A stretch of DNA of 43,705 bases from an uncultured Gammaproteobacteria bacterium (GCA_913031035.1 CAJWGN010000001.1:66923-110627); one strand, 5' to 3'. Positions 18,453-28,407 are shown, numbered from the stretch's first letter. Notes: generated by a model from the sequence alone, not told the origin. A program made the numbers and translations.

Positions 18453-19720
18453 TAGAAGCTGACAGTACTGAGCGAAGCGAGTTGTTTCGACCGGAAGTAC
18501 TTATTTATCGCCGCGAAAAAACAATAAGCAGTGCGGTAATAAGTCAGTCATCCGCGGTTAAGACTATGGTCTGGTGTAGCATCGGCTTAATGTGCTTAGC
18601 GCTATTGGTTTTGTGCCTAATCCGTTACAAAGAAACGGAATCCGCCCGTGGCATGTTGGAGCATAAATCTCCCTCGCAACAAATAAAGTCTCCAAACAGC
18701 GCTGTAGTTGCTTTAGTCACTGTCACTGAAGGTGAGCTTGTTGATAAAGGCCAGACGCTAATGACGCTGTCTACAGTGATTCTAAACGGTAGTGGTGAAA
18801 GCCAGCAATCATCAACTATTAGGAGGCTTAGACTTAAAGAAGAAAGCTTAGAGACACAGCTCGTCATGGACGAGCGTCTATACAAAGCTGAATCTGAGCG
18901 GCACAGCCTAAGCATTGCAGCATTAGCCCTCACTATTTCTGGGTTCGAGTTGGAAGCTGACTTATTGGCGAAGCAGGAAATGCTAAGTCGTAATAATATC
19001 CAGGCATTGGAACAGCTGCTTAACAGCTCCAACATATCACGGTCGCAATTTGATAGAGAGCTGCTCAAGCACTTGGGCATTGAGCGAGAAAGAAACTCTG
19101 TGGAGGGTAAAGCCCACGCTGCAAAATCAAAGCTTGAAGACGGCACGTTGCAACAAGAATTGCTTGTTCTCGACTATGAAGATAAGCAATTAAAAGTGTC
19201 AAATGAAGTTCAACAACTAGCAAATGAAATAGTCGACCTCTATCAGCAAACCTCTATATCGATACAGGCTTTAGAATCAGGTGTCGTGGCTAGTCTTGCA
19301 GTAGAGACTGGCGCTTCAGTCTCTGCCGGTCAGATGTTATTGACCATATTACCGAATCAGCAGTCGTTGCAAGCTACTATATTCGTTCCCTCTCGTCTGA
19401 TCGGGAAAATACATACAGAACAAGAATTACTGTTGGAGTTTGATGCATTTCCAATCTCAAAATTTGGTTATACGTCGGCTTCCGTAATTATGATAAGTAC
19501 AGGTTCATTGGATCCTCGGGAAACATTACTGCCCGTGCCTGGCTTAAATGAGCCGGTGTTCAAAGTTATCGCAGAGCTAGAAAAGCACTACGTGGAGGGA
19601 CCTGAGACATTCCCCCTTGTAAGTGGCATACAGTTTTCTGCAGATTTTGTGATGGAGGATCTCTCCCTGCTGGAATTCATTTTCAAGCCGGTGTTAAAGC
19701 TCAAAGGCAAAATATTATGA
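18449..19720 (+). CDS. HlyD/CvaA-type membrane fusion protein
   Basis: This is a 423-residue periplasmic adaptor. It has a short cytoplasmic start, a single transmembrane segment (about residues 44-62), a first half-lipoyl motif around VVALVTVTEGELVDKGQTLM, a long alpha-helical hairpin rich in Glu, Leu and Gln (about 115-275), a second half-lipoyl motif SGVVASLAVETGASVSAGQML, and a beta-barrel end with MEDLSLLEFIFKPVLKLKG, as in CvaA/MchE bacteriocin exporters. It would join the ABC protein to a TolC-like outer-membrane channel not encoded here. The start is GTG inside the ACP stop, and the stop overlaps the ABC start (ATGA). Confidence 0.88.
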   Translation: MIEADSTERSELFRPEVLIYRREKTISSAVISQSSAVKTMVWCSIGLMCLALLVLCLIRYKETESARGMLEHKSPSQQIKSPNSAVVALVTVTEGELVDKGQTLMTLSTVILNGSGESQQSSTIRRLRLKEESLETQLVMDERLYKAESERHSLSIAALALTISGFELEADLLAKQEMLSRNNIQALEQLLNSSNISRSQFDRELLKHLGIERERNSVEGKAHAAKSKLEDGTLQQELLVLDYEDKQLKVSNEVQQLANEIVDLYQQTSISIQALESGVVASLAVETGASVSAGQMLLTILPNQQSLQATIFVPSRLIGKIHTEQELLLEFDAFPISKFGYTSASVIMISTGSLDPRETLLPVPGLNEPVFKVIAELEKHYVEGPETFPLVSGIQFSADFVMEDLSLLEFIFKPVLKLKGKIL

Positions 19721-21810
19721 CTGGACTGTTTGCTCCACGACACTCTTTGCCGATGATTTTCCAGTCAGAAACTAGTGAGTGTGGGCTGGCGTGTATCGCA
19801 ATGATATCTTGCTACCTAGGCCGAAAAACACAGTTGGGAGAGCTGCGGGAGATTTTCAATGTATCAGCCGCTGGAGCATCAATAAAAGATCTTATGACGG
19901 CGGCTAAACGCATAGGTCTGCGGTGTCGGCCTCTAAAAATAGAGTTGAGTGAGCTAAAGCAGCTTGAATTACCCGTTGTTCTACATTGGGACTTAGACCA
20001 CTTTGTGATTTTGAAGAAAATAACCAATCGCGCTTTAGTATTGCATGACCCCGCTGCTGGGGTCAGAACCTATTCGATGAGGGAGGTCGGAGTACATTTT
20101 ACCGGGATTGCGATAGAGGTGAGAAAAGCAAAGGATTTTCACCAAAACAAGCAACAGAAAAAATTTACGTTAGGCCAGTTGTTTGAACCTGGCAAAGGTT
20201 TTTATAAGGTCATAGTGCAAGTTTTCATAATGTCCGTATTGATCCAATTACTATCAATCCTGGCACCGCTTTATCTGCAGTTAATCATAGATCAGGGACT
20301 TAGCTTAAGAGACGAAGACTTGGTTCTGTTATTGGCCGCATTGTTTTTATTAGTGATGTTTGCGAAAACTGTAGTGGCTTACTTTAGAAGCATTATTCTA
20401 CTCCAGTTTTCAAATCAATTTGGATTTCAACTTTCAGAATCCACTTTTCATCACCTAATTAGACTGCCGTTAAGGTTTTTCGAAAAAAGAGAAATGGGGG
20501 ATATTGTTTCTAGGTTTTCAGCGCTCGGAAGCATTAAGCAGCTGGTGACTCAAGAAATGATTACAGTTGTGGTAGATGGGATCTTCTCGCTAGTGACACT
20601 TGTTCTTCTCTATCTGTATAGCCCTTTTCTGTGTGGTCTAGCACTGGCGGCAATTCTGCTGTTTTGTATTCTTAGAGGTGTGTCTATAGGGAGAGAAAAA
20701 ACCCTTCGTGAAGAATCTCTCGTCGCTGGCGCGAAGCAGCAAACCTGCTTTATGGAGAATATTAGGAGTATTTCCACTACTAAAATTAATGGTATAGAAC
20801 AGGAGCGCGAGCACGAATGGCTATCATCTTATACTGGCTTTATTAATTCTGCCTATCATCTCGGCTCGTTTCAGTTATCTATTAGCACGGTACAAGGTTT
20901 GGTATTCGGAATTGAGCACGTTTTAACAATTTACTTCGGAGCGATGCTTGTATTTGATCAGTCCTTAACTATTGGGCAGCTAATAAGTTTCGTCTTTCTC
21001 AAGCAACATTTTATTGGCTCAGTCACAGCAATGGTCCCCAAACTGGCCGAGCTAAAGCTAATGAACTTGGAACTCGAGAGGCTTTCCGATATTACCCTTC
21101 ATAAAAAGGAATTAGTTAAAGAAAATGACTCTTTGTTCGAGCTATCCTCAACTGCCGACTTGTCAGTTAAGGGATTGGGTTTCAGTTATGCCGATAATCT
21201 ACCCAATGTTTTCAGTAATGTGAGCTGTGAATTAAGGGCTGGAGAAAGTCTTGGAGTATGGGGGAAGTCAGGTTGTGGGAAGACTACATTTTTGAAATTG
21301 CTTCTAAATTTTGAGAATGCTAAACCGGGCAGCATTCTTTTTGGCGGACGGCCACTTGCCACTTTTTCGATGCAAGAGAGGAGGGGTTATCTTGCCGCCA
21401 TTATGCATGGGGAAACTCTCCTGTCTGGGAGTCTGGCATACAATATTAATCTAAATCTTGAAACCTTTGACGATTTGAAATTAATGGAAATCTGCGACCT
21501 TGTTGGTATTTCAGACGTGGTCAGAGAGCTGCCAATGGGATTTAGCACTCAGATAGGCGAGTTAGGCCTTCTATTTTCTGCAGGGCAAGTTCAGCGAATA
21601 CTGTTGGCTAGAGCTTTATATTATAAACCAAAAATATTGATTTTAGACGAAGCGCTTTCGCACCTTGGTGAGAGTGTTGCCCTCGATCTACTGACAATGA
21701 TACATCGATCCAAAATCACTCTAATTTTAGTGAGCCACAGCTCGGCTCTTCTAAGAACAACCGACAAGCAATTAATACTCGATGAGGTGCCATTAGTGAT
21801 AGAAGCCTAG
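19717..21810 (+). CDS. Bacteriocin-type ABC exporter with C39 leader peptidase
   Basis: This 697-residue transporter has three parts. Residues 1 to about 135 form a C39 peptidase with the complete triad Cys22 (in SETSECGLAC, with Gln16 for the oxyanion hole), His95 (LDHFVIL) and Asp111 (HDPAAG). Residues of about 165-440 are a six-helix membrane domain. From about 480 comes the ATPase, with Walker A GKSGCGKTT, signature FSAGQVQR, Walker B ILILDEA and the H-loop SHS. The D-loop reads SHLG instead of SHLD, as in CvaB/MchF relatives but with Gly for Asp. Such proteins cleave double-glycine leaders and export peptides. No cognate precursor was found beside it. Confidence 0.92.
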   Translation: MTGLFAPRHSLPMIFQSETSECGLACIAMISCYLGRKTQLGELREIFNVSAAGASIKDLMTAAKRIGLRCRPLKIELSELKQLELPVVLHWDLDHFVILKKITNRALVLHDPAAGVRTYSMREVGVHFTGIAIEVRKAKDFHQNKQQKKFTLGQLFEPGKGFYKVIVQVFIMSVLIQLLSILAPLYLQLIIDQGLSLRDEDLVLLLAALFLLVMFAKTVVAYFRSIILLQFSNQFGFQLSESTFHHLIRLPLRFFEKREMGDIVSRFSALGSIKQLVTQEMITVVVDGIFSLVTLVLLYLYSPFLCGLALAAILLFCILRGVSIGREKTLREESLVAGAKQQTCFMENIRSISTTKINGIEQEREHEWLSSYTGFINSAYHLGSFQLSISTVQGLVFGIEHVLTIYFGAMLVFDQSLTIGQLISFVFLKQHFIGSVTAMVPKLAELKLMNLELERLSDITLHKKELVKENDSLFELSSTADLSVKGLGFSYADNLPNVFSNVSCELRAGESLGVWGKSGCGKTTFLKLLLNFENAKPGSILFGGRPLATFSMQERRGYLAAIMHGETLLSGSLAYNINLNLETFDDLKLMEICDLVGISDVVRELPMGFSTQIGELGLLFSAGQVQRILLARALYYKPKILILDEALSHLGESVALDLLTMIHRSKITLILVSHSSALLRTTDKQLILDEVPLVIEA

Positions 21811-21859
21811 CAAGAAAAAGCAGTGGTGCCGCAAGACCATTTTCCAAGGAGGGAATTTC

Positions 21860-22549
21860 ATGGTTCAAAATACTCAGAAAGTTACCGCGGGACAAACCTA
21901 TTGTGTATATCTGGAGGGGAATGCATGTGGGGGGGCCTTTCTAGATAAATATTGTCACCGGTTTTTTATCCTTAGATTGTTTAATGGTCTTAAGCCTTTT
22001 CAAGTGGAGCTGCATGCCTACGCGCTATTGGCTAATGAAGTGTATTTATTGGTGACCCCAAAGTCGTCTACAGGACTGGGGTCTTTAATTCGCTCAGTAA
22101 GTGACAATTATACGAAATACTACCAAGAGCGTTATGATCGAGAATCTAATCCATTAGTGAAGAATATGAAGGTTAGTCGAGTGGTTGGAAGCTTGCTTAC
22201 TCTTGATTGCCAGAAATATATCGAGCGCAGGGTGTTAGACACGGGTATTCGACAGCACCCTGGGGCCTATGAATGGTCAAGTTATTCGGCTAATTCTTTC
22301 GGCTGTAGGTCCGACTTTGTGTCCCCTCACGTTATGTTCGTTAACTATTTGAAAATACAAAAATCTCCCTACAAGAAATATCGAGAGTTCATATCTTCGC
22401 CTTTTATAAACAACTACTTGTTATTTATTGATGCTAAAATTCGATCTGGGCGAGACCTTTCTAGGAGACGGATCCCTCTTACAGGTCCAATTGTTAAGAA
22501 AAGAAAAATGGTGCAGTGTAAATATCGCGGACTCGGGTCTATACTTTAG
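21860..22549 (+). CDS. RAYT/Transposase_17-like protein with lost HUH motif
   Basis: This 229-residue protein follows the Y1-transposase/RAYT outline: VELHAYALLANEVYLLVTP aligns with the usual IHAYVLMPNHVHLLVTP, then SDNYTKYYQERYDRE with the helix carrying the nucleophilic Tyr, and CQKYIERRVLD and YEWSSYSAN for the C-terminal half. The two metal-binding histidines (HUH) are replaced by Glu60 and Tyr62, so nicking activity should be lost. An excellent AAGGAGGG Shine-Dalgarno precedes the ATG and the frame is intact, arguing that the protein is made. It may be a domesticated DNA- or RNA-binding protein. It follows the exporter by 49 bases on the same strand. Confidence 0.72.
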   Translation: MVQNTQKVTAGQTYCVYLEGNACGGAFLDKYCHRFFILRLFNGLKPFQVELHAYALLANEVYLLVTPKSSTGLGSLIRSVSDNYTKYYQERYDRESNPLVKNMKVSRVVGSLLTLDCQKYIERRVLDTGIRQHPGAYEWSSYSANSFGCRSDFVSPHVMFVNYLKIQKSPYKKYREFISSPFINNYLLFIDAKIRSGRDLSRRRIPLTGPIVKKRKMVQCKYRGLGSIL

Positions 22550-22606
22550 TTAATTGAGCATTAGAAACAGACAGTATTTAGGCCTCTCGCTGTAATTGCG
22601 GCACGC

Positions 22607-23620
22607 ATGACTTACAACAAACATACAGAACTTAGAAATTTTAAAATGACACTAAAAGCCACAGAGTTCTATCCGTTCTTTGATCCGAAAAGAGACAGCG
22701 GCAGCCTCAGCTATAACGCAAAATCGGCAATTTCCTTGGCTATCGGTGGGATCTACCTCATAGCTCAATATTTGGCTATGCCGGATAAGTTGGTGTTCTT
22801 TAGTCAATACTGTTGGGTTTTGGGTGCCATCATTAGCACCTCAACTATGGCTCTATACATTGCCACTGATGTATTCAGGGTAAGCTTAAAAACGGTCAAT
22901 AATCTGGAGTGCAGTAATCAAACCTCTAGTTATATTGTGCGCCACTGGTTAAGTGACCGTCACCTTGGCTTAGCAGGTTTATCTTTTGCTTCTGTTAGTA
23001 CGGGGATTGTTCACTTACTTGGTATTCCCAGTGAGTTTTACTCTACGCCGCTTTCATTATGTTTGATTTATCTTGGTACTTTTGTCGCAGGGTTCACCGC
23101 GGGCCTCGGTGTGCTAGCGGTTGTTGCTGTTATTGCACTTTATTTGAAATTGGCTCCCAGTCTACAACATACCCTTGATCTGAATGATCCAGATGGCAAC
23201 GGCGGCATAAAGAAGCTAGGAGATTCGCTCTGGTTTTTTGCCATGCTAATAGGCGCGGTTGGGTTATTGGTGTCTATTTATATGTTTGGTGTGGAGTGGC
23301 AATTTATGAATCTTGCCTACGTGCGATCAATTTTTCTGTTTTGGATTTCTTTACCGTATTTGGTGGCTATTTCAGTGGTCTTAATTCCGGGATTGATTGT
23401 TCGCAGGCATGTAGACCATTACAAAACTTCCCGCGAAGCTCAATTGAAACAGACCAAGGCTGAGTTGTATTCTTCGTTTAAAGTGTTCAAAAACACTGAT
23501 AACGAATCGATTATTACCAATAAGAGGGAACTCTCTGAAAAGCTGAGTAATGTCAACGATCAGATGGGGAAGCTACGTAAGATGCGCAACTCTCACATAG
23601 ACAGCAGGGACGGTTCTTAA
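22607..23620 (+). CDS. Unknown polytopic membrane protein with charged C-terminal tail
   Basis: This 337-residue protein is not recognised. It has about six or seven hydrophobic segments (roughly residues 40-60, 64-85, 115-135, 145-185, 205-225 and 240-265), then a polar, Lys/Glu-rich tail from about 270 with coiled-coil character (KQTKAELYSSFK, KRELSEKLSNVNDQMGKL). A loop between segments reads LDLNDPDGNGGIKKLGDSLW, resembling a calcium-binding D-x-D-x-N-G loop. The ATG at 22607 has no clear Shine-Dalgarno; Met14 is an alternative start. It is convergent with gcvP, 40 bases away, and may be the last gene of the accessory island. Confidence 0.65.
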   Translation: MTYNKHTELRNFKMTLKATEFYPFFDPKRDSGSLSYNAKSAISLAIGGIYLIAQYLAMPDKLVFFSQYCWVLGAIISTSTMALYIATDVFRVSLKTVNNLECSNQTSSYIVRHWLSDRHLGLAGLSFASVSTGIVHLLGIPSEFYSTPLSLCLIYLGTFVAGFTAGLGVLAVVAVIALYLKLAPSLQHTLDLNDPDGNGGIKKLGDSLWFFAMLIGAVGLLVSIYMFGVEWQFMNLAYVRSIFLFWISLPYLVAISVVLIPGLIVRRHVDHYKTSREAQLKQTKAELYSSFKVFKNTDNESIITNKRELSEKLSNVNDQMGKLRKMRNSHIDSRDGS

Positions 23621-23660
23621 TCAGTCGCTTTTGTCTATGTGAATAGTTGCTAGGTCAAAA

Positions 23661-26615
23661 CTATTCGTAATTTTCTATGCTGGGGCAGGAGCAGAATAAA
23701 TTTCTGTCTCCATAAACATTGTCTATGCGATTCACACTAGGCCAGAATTTACTTACGCCGTCTTCACCTAAAGGAAATGCAGCTTTACGCTTGCTGTAGG
23801 GCCTATCCCAGCTTTCGTCCAACATATCATCCATTGTATGCGGTGCATTTTTTAATGGATTATTGCTTGCATCAATGTTGCCTGATTCCACATCCGCTAT
23901 TTCCTTCCGAATTTGAATCATAGCATCAATAAATCTATCCAACTCGGGAAGCGATTCGCTCTCTGTCGGTTCAATCATCAATGTGCCGGCTACAGGAAAC
24001 GACATAGTCGGCGCATGAAAGCCAAAGTCCATTAGTCGTTTTGCAATGTCTTCTTCGGTCACGCCAGAGGCTTGCTTCAGTGGTCGCACATCAATAATGC
24101 ACTCATGAGCAACCATTCCACTGCGTCCGGTGTACAAGACAGGGTAGTGAGGTGAAAGTTTCATGGCAATATAGTTAGCACTTAAGATAGCCACTTGAGT
24201 TGCTTTCAATAAGCCCTCAGCTCCCATCATCGCAATATACATCCATGAGATAGGCAGGATTCCAGAACTGCCCCACGGGGCTGCAGAGACGGCTGTGTTT
24301 GATGTGTCCGGGCCGACCAATTTGATAAGCGAGTGATTGGCAACGAAAGGTTTGAGATGAGCTTTGATTCCAATCGGTCCCATGCCTGGCCCGCCACCGC
24401 CATGAGGAATACAAAATGTTTTATGTAAATTTACGTGGGAAACATCTGCGCCAATTTCTCCTGGCTTGGAGACCCCAACCTGAGCATTAAGGTTGGCGCC
24501 ATCCATATATACTTGCCCGCCGTGGTCATGAACAGTTTGGCAAATTTCTTTAACAGCTTCTTCAAAAACCCCATGGGTAGAAGGGTACGTAATCATAAGC
24601 GCCGCAAGATTTTCGCTGTGAGCCTCGGCTTTGGTGCGAAGATCTTCAACATCAATATTGCCATCGTCATCACAGGCGACTAATACAACTTTCATGCCGA
24701 TCATTTGTGCACTAGCAGGATTTGTACCGTGGGCAGAAGTCGGAATTAAGCAAATATTTCTGTTGTGTTGACCTAGACTTTCCAAATATTTCTTGATGGC
24801 CAAAAGACCAGCATATTCACCTTGAGCACCGGAATTCGGCTGCATACTTACTGCATCGAAACCTGTGATCTCAGCAAGCATGTCTTCCAATTCCTCGATC
24901 ATTTCCCGGTAGCCGGCCATTTGATCCACTGGGGTAAAAGGGTGAGGTTTTGCAAACTCAGGCCAGCTGATGGGAATCATCTCAGAAGCAGCATTAAGTT
25001 TCATTGTGCATGAACCAAGCGCAATCATCGAATGAGTGAGGGAAATATCCTTGTTTTCCAAACGCTTTATATAGCGCATCATTTCTGTTTCGCTATGGAA
25101 GCGATTGAAATTTGGATGCTGTAAGTAACTGCTTTGGCGGCGCAGGGCCTCAGGAATGACCGATACTTTTTCGCCTGACGTAATCTCTGTGTCAATACTT
25201 GCTACGACCAGATCTTTGGCTGCATCACCTGCTAATACTTGCCATAGACATTCAATGTCTTTTTCGGTGGCACATTCATCCAAACTAACTCCGATGGTTG
25301 AATTGTGGCTGAGCTGGTCAAGTCGAAGATTGATCCCTGCCTCACGAGCTCGGGTCTGAACCGAGTTAACGTCATTACCGTCGATTTTAATGGTTAAAGT
25401 ATCGTAGTAGTTCTCATTGACTAGGGTAATGCCTGCAGTCTCTAAACCTATGGCAAGTATCGAAGTTAGTCGATGAATTCGCTGCGAAATTTTCTTAATC
25501 CCTTCCGGGCCGTGATACATCGCATAAAGTGCAGCAATATTGGCAAGTAATGCCTGTGCTGTACAAATGTTGCTGTTAGCTTTTTCTCGGCGAATATGTT
25601 GCTCGCGAGTCTGCAATGCCATACGAAAAGCTTGCTTGTTACGGCTGTCAACGGAGACACCAATAATTCTACCGGGCACTGCACGCTTAAATTCTTCTTT
25701 GGTTGCGAAGTAAGCCGCATGGGGTCCGCCGTATCCCATCGGTACACCAAAGCGCTGGGTGCTGCCAATGACGACATCTGCTCCCATTTCTCCCGGTGGC
25801 TTAAGCACCGCTAAGCTCATGAGGTCGGCAGCAACAACAGCGATAGCCTTCTGCTCATGAAGCTTTTCTATGATGTCTGTTAAGTCAGTGGCATTGCCCT
25901 GTGCGCAGGGGTATTGGAACAATGCACCAAAAATGTCGGCATAAGGAATCGAATTACGGTCAGCAATAACTAGTTCAAACCCAAAGCGTTCGGCCCGGGT
26001 TTTAAGTACGTCAATAGTTTGGGGAAAGCATTGTTCATCTACAAAGAACTTGGATGCGTTACGGTTCTTGCTTACTCTTTTGGCCAGTGACATAGCTTCC
26101 GCAGCAGAGGTGGCTTCATCGAGTAAAGATGCGTTTGACAAATCCATCGCCGTTAAATCAAGAATCATTTGCTGGAAATTCAAAAGACATTCCAAACGAC
26201 CTTGCGCGATTTCTGGCTGATAGGGTGTATAGGAGGTGTACCAGCCAGGGTTTTCCAGAACGTTGCGAGCAATAACGTTTGGAGTAAAGGTATCGTAATA
26301 GCCTAATCCGATGTAGGAGCGATTAGTTTGATTTCTACTCGCCAACCCCTTCAATTTCGCAAGCGCATCGCTTTCAGTTTGTGGCTTAGGTAATGCTAAT
26401 GGCTTTTTTAGGGAAATACTCTCGGGAACGGTTTTTTCCACTAGAGCCTCTAAAGACTCTAAATCCAATGCTTTTAGCATGGTTTTAATTTGCGCTTCAC
26501 TGGGGCCTATATGGCGATCCACAAACTCATCGTGGTAATGAAGTGCTTCTAAAGTTGGGGCAGAATCATTGCCGGCAGCAGCTGGGGTGTTCGCGGGGGA
26601 TTTTTGCGTTTGCAT
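23661..26615 (-). CDS. gcvP: Glycine dehydrogenase (decarboxylating), P protein
   Basis: This is the roughly 984-residue P protein of the glycine cleavage system. The PLP lysine lies near residue 730 in [20 protein letters not shown], and NTGSGAQGEY-type residues appear as [13 protein letters not shown]. The N-terminal half carries [20 protein letters not shown] and [14 protein letters not shown]. The ATG at 26615 is chosen because an AAAGGA Shine-Dalgarno ends five bases before it and overlaps the earlier ATG at 26621. P protein decarboxylates glycine and passes aminomethyl to the lipoyl arm of GcvH. It is the last gene of a gcvT-gcvH-gcvP operon. Confidence 0.97.
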   Translation of the reverse strand: MQTQKSPANTPAAAGNDSAPTLEALHYHDEFVDRHIGPSEAQIKTMLKALDLESLEALVEKTVPESISLKKPLALPKPQTESDALAKLKGLASRNQTNRSYIGLGYYDTFTPNVIARNVLENPGWYTSYTPYQPEIAQGRLECLLNFQQMILDLTAMDLSNASLLDEATSAAEAMSLAKRVSKNRNASKFFVDEQCFPQTIDVLKTRAERFGFELVIADRNSIPYADIFGALFQYPCAQGNATDLTDIIEKLHEQKAIAVVAADLMSLAVLKPPGEMGADVVIGSTQRFGVPMGYGGPHAAYFATKEEFKRAVPGRIIGVSVDSRNKQAFRMALQTREQHIRREKANSNICTAQALLANIAALYAMYHGPEGIKKISQRIHRLTSILAIGLETAGITLVNENYYDTLTIKIDGNDVNSVQTRAREAGINLRLDQLSHNSTIGVSLDECATEKDIECLWQVLAGDAAKDLVVASIDTEITSGEKVSVIPEALRRQSSYLQHPNFNRFHSETEMMRYIKRLENKDISLTHSMIALGSCTMKLNAASEMIPISWPEFAKPHPFTPVDQMAGYREMIEELEDMLAEITGFDAVSMQPNSGAQGEYAGLLAIKKYLESLGQHNRNICLIPTSAHGTNPASAQMIGMKVVLVACDDDGNIDVEDLRTKAEAHSENLAALMITYPSTHGVFEEAVKEICQTVHDHGGQVYMDGANLNAQVGVSKPGEIGADVSHVNLHKTFCIPHGGGGPGMGPIGIKAHLKPFVANHSLIKLVGPDTSNTAVSAAPWGSSGILPISWMYIAMMGAEGLLKATQVAILSANYIAMKLSPHYPVLYTGRSGMVAHECIIDVRPLKQASGVTEEDIAKRLMDFGFHAPTMSFPVAGTLMIEPTESESLPELDRFIDAMIQIRKEIADVESGNIDASNNPLKNAPHTMDDMLDESWDRPYSKRKAAFPLGEDGVSKFWPSVNRIDNVYGDRNLFCSCPSIENYE

Positions 26616-26765
26616 TGCCATCCTTTTAGATCTTTAGGAAAAAGAAGCTGATCAACCAGCGTAAAGTTGTCCAGCTTTTGTGAGTTATGAGCCCTGGTGG
26701 TCCTACCGGTAAGTAGAAGTGGGTTAGATGCGTGTTAAATTAAACGACTAACGAGAGGAATTGGA

Positions 26766-27155
26766 TTATTCCCCTTCGCAATGCTCTGAATAAGCTTCAG
26801 CATCCATAAGTTCGTCAAGTTCAGCTGGGTCACTCAATTTCACTTTGAAAAACCAGCCACTGTCGTAAGGGAGCGAATTGACCGCTTCTGGGGCTTCTAC
26901 AAGAGCCTCATTGATTTCGGTGACTTCACCGGACACCGGGCAGTAGATATCTGAAGCTGCCTTAACAGACTCCACAACGGCAACTTCCTCTTTGGCGTTA
27001 ACCAAAGCACCTACCTCAGGTAGTTCAACAAACACGATGTCTCCAAGCGCATCTTGGGCATGGAAGCTAATGCCAATGGTGGCGACTCCGTCCTCATCTA
27101 CACGTGCCCATTCATGGGAAGTAGCGTACTTCAAATCATCTGGGAAATTGCTCAC
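26766..27155 (-). CDS. gcvH: Glycine cleavage system H protein
   Basis: This 129-residue lipoyl carrier has the motif [12 protein letters not shown] with the lipoylated Lys65, N-terminal [12 protein letters not shown], and C-terminal [18 protein letters not shown]. The start is GTG at 27155, with GAGGA about eight bases upstream. It shuttles the aminomethyl group from GcvP to GcvT. It lies 55 bases after gcvT and about 150 bases before gcvP. The 150-base gap contains no gene and might hold a second promoter for gcvP. Confidence 0.97.
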   Translation of the reverse strand: MSNFPDDLKYATSHEWARVDEDGVATIGISFHAQDALGDIVFVELPEVGALVNAKEEVAVVESVKAASDIYCPVSGEVTEINEALVEAPEAVNSLPYDSGWFFKVKLSDPAELDELMDAEAYSEHCEGE

Positions 27156-27210
27156 TCAATGGTCCTCATTATTCAAGATTTAGATTCTGACGGTTTCTTA
27201 TTCTACTGCC

Positions 27211-28299
27211 TTAATCGAATATTTTCTTTCCAAAGCGAACAAAATTAGCGGACACAATCCTCACATCTGTGAGAGTCCCTCTAATATCTACTTTGCAAGC
27301 AGTGCTGGAGGTTGGGATTCTAGCTAAAGCGATGGAATGCTTCAATGTAGGTGAGTAACTGCCGCTGGTAATTACACCGCTGCCAGCGTCGGTTTCAACA
27401 ACTTGACCTTCTCTCAAAACGCCACGGCCTTCTAGTACTAACCCTATAAGTTTTGGGAGCTTTCCTTCGGCTTGCAGAACTTGATGCTCACTAACTGCTT
27501 GGCGACCAATAAAGTTCCTGTCTGTGGGTTCCCAGACGATGGTGTTAGCCATGTTGGCGGAAAGTGGTGATGTGTTGTCATCCATATCATGACCATACAA
27601 ATTCATTCCTGCCTCAAGTCGCAAGGTGTCTCTAGCGCCTAGACCAACGGGCTTTACTCCCGCTGCCAGCAGTTTATCCCAAAGCTCTGGGGCTTCACTT
27701 TCCGGGAAAATCAATTCAACACCTTTTTCCCCAGTGTAGCCAGTGCGTGCAATAAAGTAGTCGCCTAACTCAATTCCGCGAAAGTTCTTGAGCTCAAGGA
27801 CGGCCTGAGCTTGTTCTTCTGACAGGACTTTGCAGGTAGTCTCGATAGATTCTGGGCCATGAATAGCGAGAATGCTCAGCTTTGGCTTTTCTTCAATGGA
27901 TATCCGGAATCCGCTCGCGTTTTCAGCCATCCAAGCAAGGTCTTTCATTCGAGTGCCGCAGTTAACCACGACTCGGTACCCGAAGCTCATGCGATAGACA
28001 ATCAGGTCATCAACCACACCACCTTCATGATTAAGCATAGCGCTGTAAAGCGCTCGCCCTTGTTCATCTAATTTGACAACGTCGTTGGCCAGAAGGTGGC
28101 GCAGGTATTTTTCTGCATCTTTACCACTTATATCTACTACTGTCATATGAGAGACATCGAAGATGCCGGCGGCGGTTCGTACTTGATTGTGTTCTTCTAT
28201 TTGAGAGCCATAGTTGATGGGCATATCCCAGCCTGCGAAATCGACCATTTTGGCCCCCGCATCTAAATGCTTGCTGTAAAGAGAAGTGTGCTGACCCAT
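27211..28299 (-). CDS. gcvT: Glycine cleavage system aminomethyltransferase, T protein
   Basis: This is a 362-residue THF-dependent aminomethyltransferase. The ATG at 28299 gives MGQHTSLYSKHLDAGAKMVD, which matches the family start; the in-frame TTG at 28320 does not. It has MPINYGSQIEEHNQVR, FDVSHMTVVDI with the folate-site residues, and YTGEKGVELIF. It releases ammonia and forms methylene-THF from the GcvH-bound aminomethyl. It is first in the operon. The leader contains inverted octamers that could fold over the start region. The conserved glycine riboswitch core was not found upstream. Confidence 0.96.
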   Translation of the reverse strand: MGQHTSLYSKHLDAGAKMVDFAGWDMPINYGSQIEEHNQVRTAAGIFDVSHMTVVDISGKDAEKYLRHLLANDVVKLDEQGRALYSAMLNHEGGVVDDLIVYRMSFGYRVVVNCGTRMKDLAWMAENASGFRISIEEKPKLSILAIHGPESIETTCKVLSEEQAQAVLELKNFRGIELGDYFIARTGYTGEKGVELIFPESEAPELWDKLLAAGVKPVGLGARDTLRLEAGMNLYGHDMDDNTSPLSANMANTIVWEPTDRNFIGRQAVSEHQVLQAEGKLPKLIGLVLEGRGVLREGQVVETDAGSGVITSGSYSPTLKHSIALARIPTSSTACKVDIRGTLTDVRIVSANFVRFGKKIFD

Positions 28300-28302
28300 A
28301 AC

Positions 28303-28367
28303 TGCTGTCTCTATGTGCAATTAACGAAGGACGCAATTTTACAGACAGCAATCAACTAAAGACAGCA
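28303..28367 (-). promoter_or_regulatory. Octamer repeats in the gcvT leader
   Basis: Read on the minus strand, TGCTGTCT occurs at 28360-28367 and 28343-28350. Its reverse complement AGACAGCA occurs at 28303-28310, three bases before the gcvT ATG. Either upstream copy could pair with the downstream one, making two mutually exclusive 8-bp hairpins whose right arm includes the only purine-rich ribosome-binding stretch (GAGACAG). Alternatively they are operator half-sites. What is seen is the repeat arrangement; regulation is inference. Confidence 0.4.
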
Positions 28368-28407
28368 TAAAAGGAAAGCGATTCACGCAATAATGACAAC
28401 AGCTATT

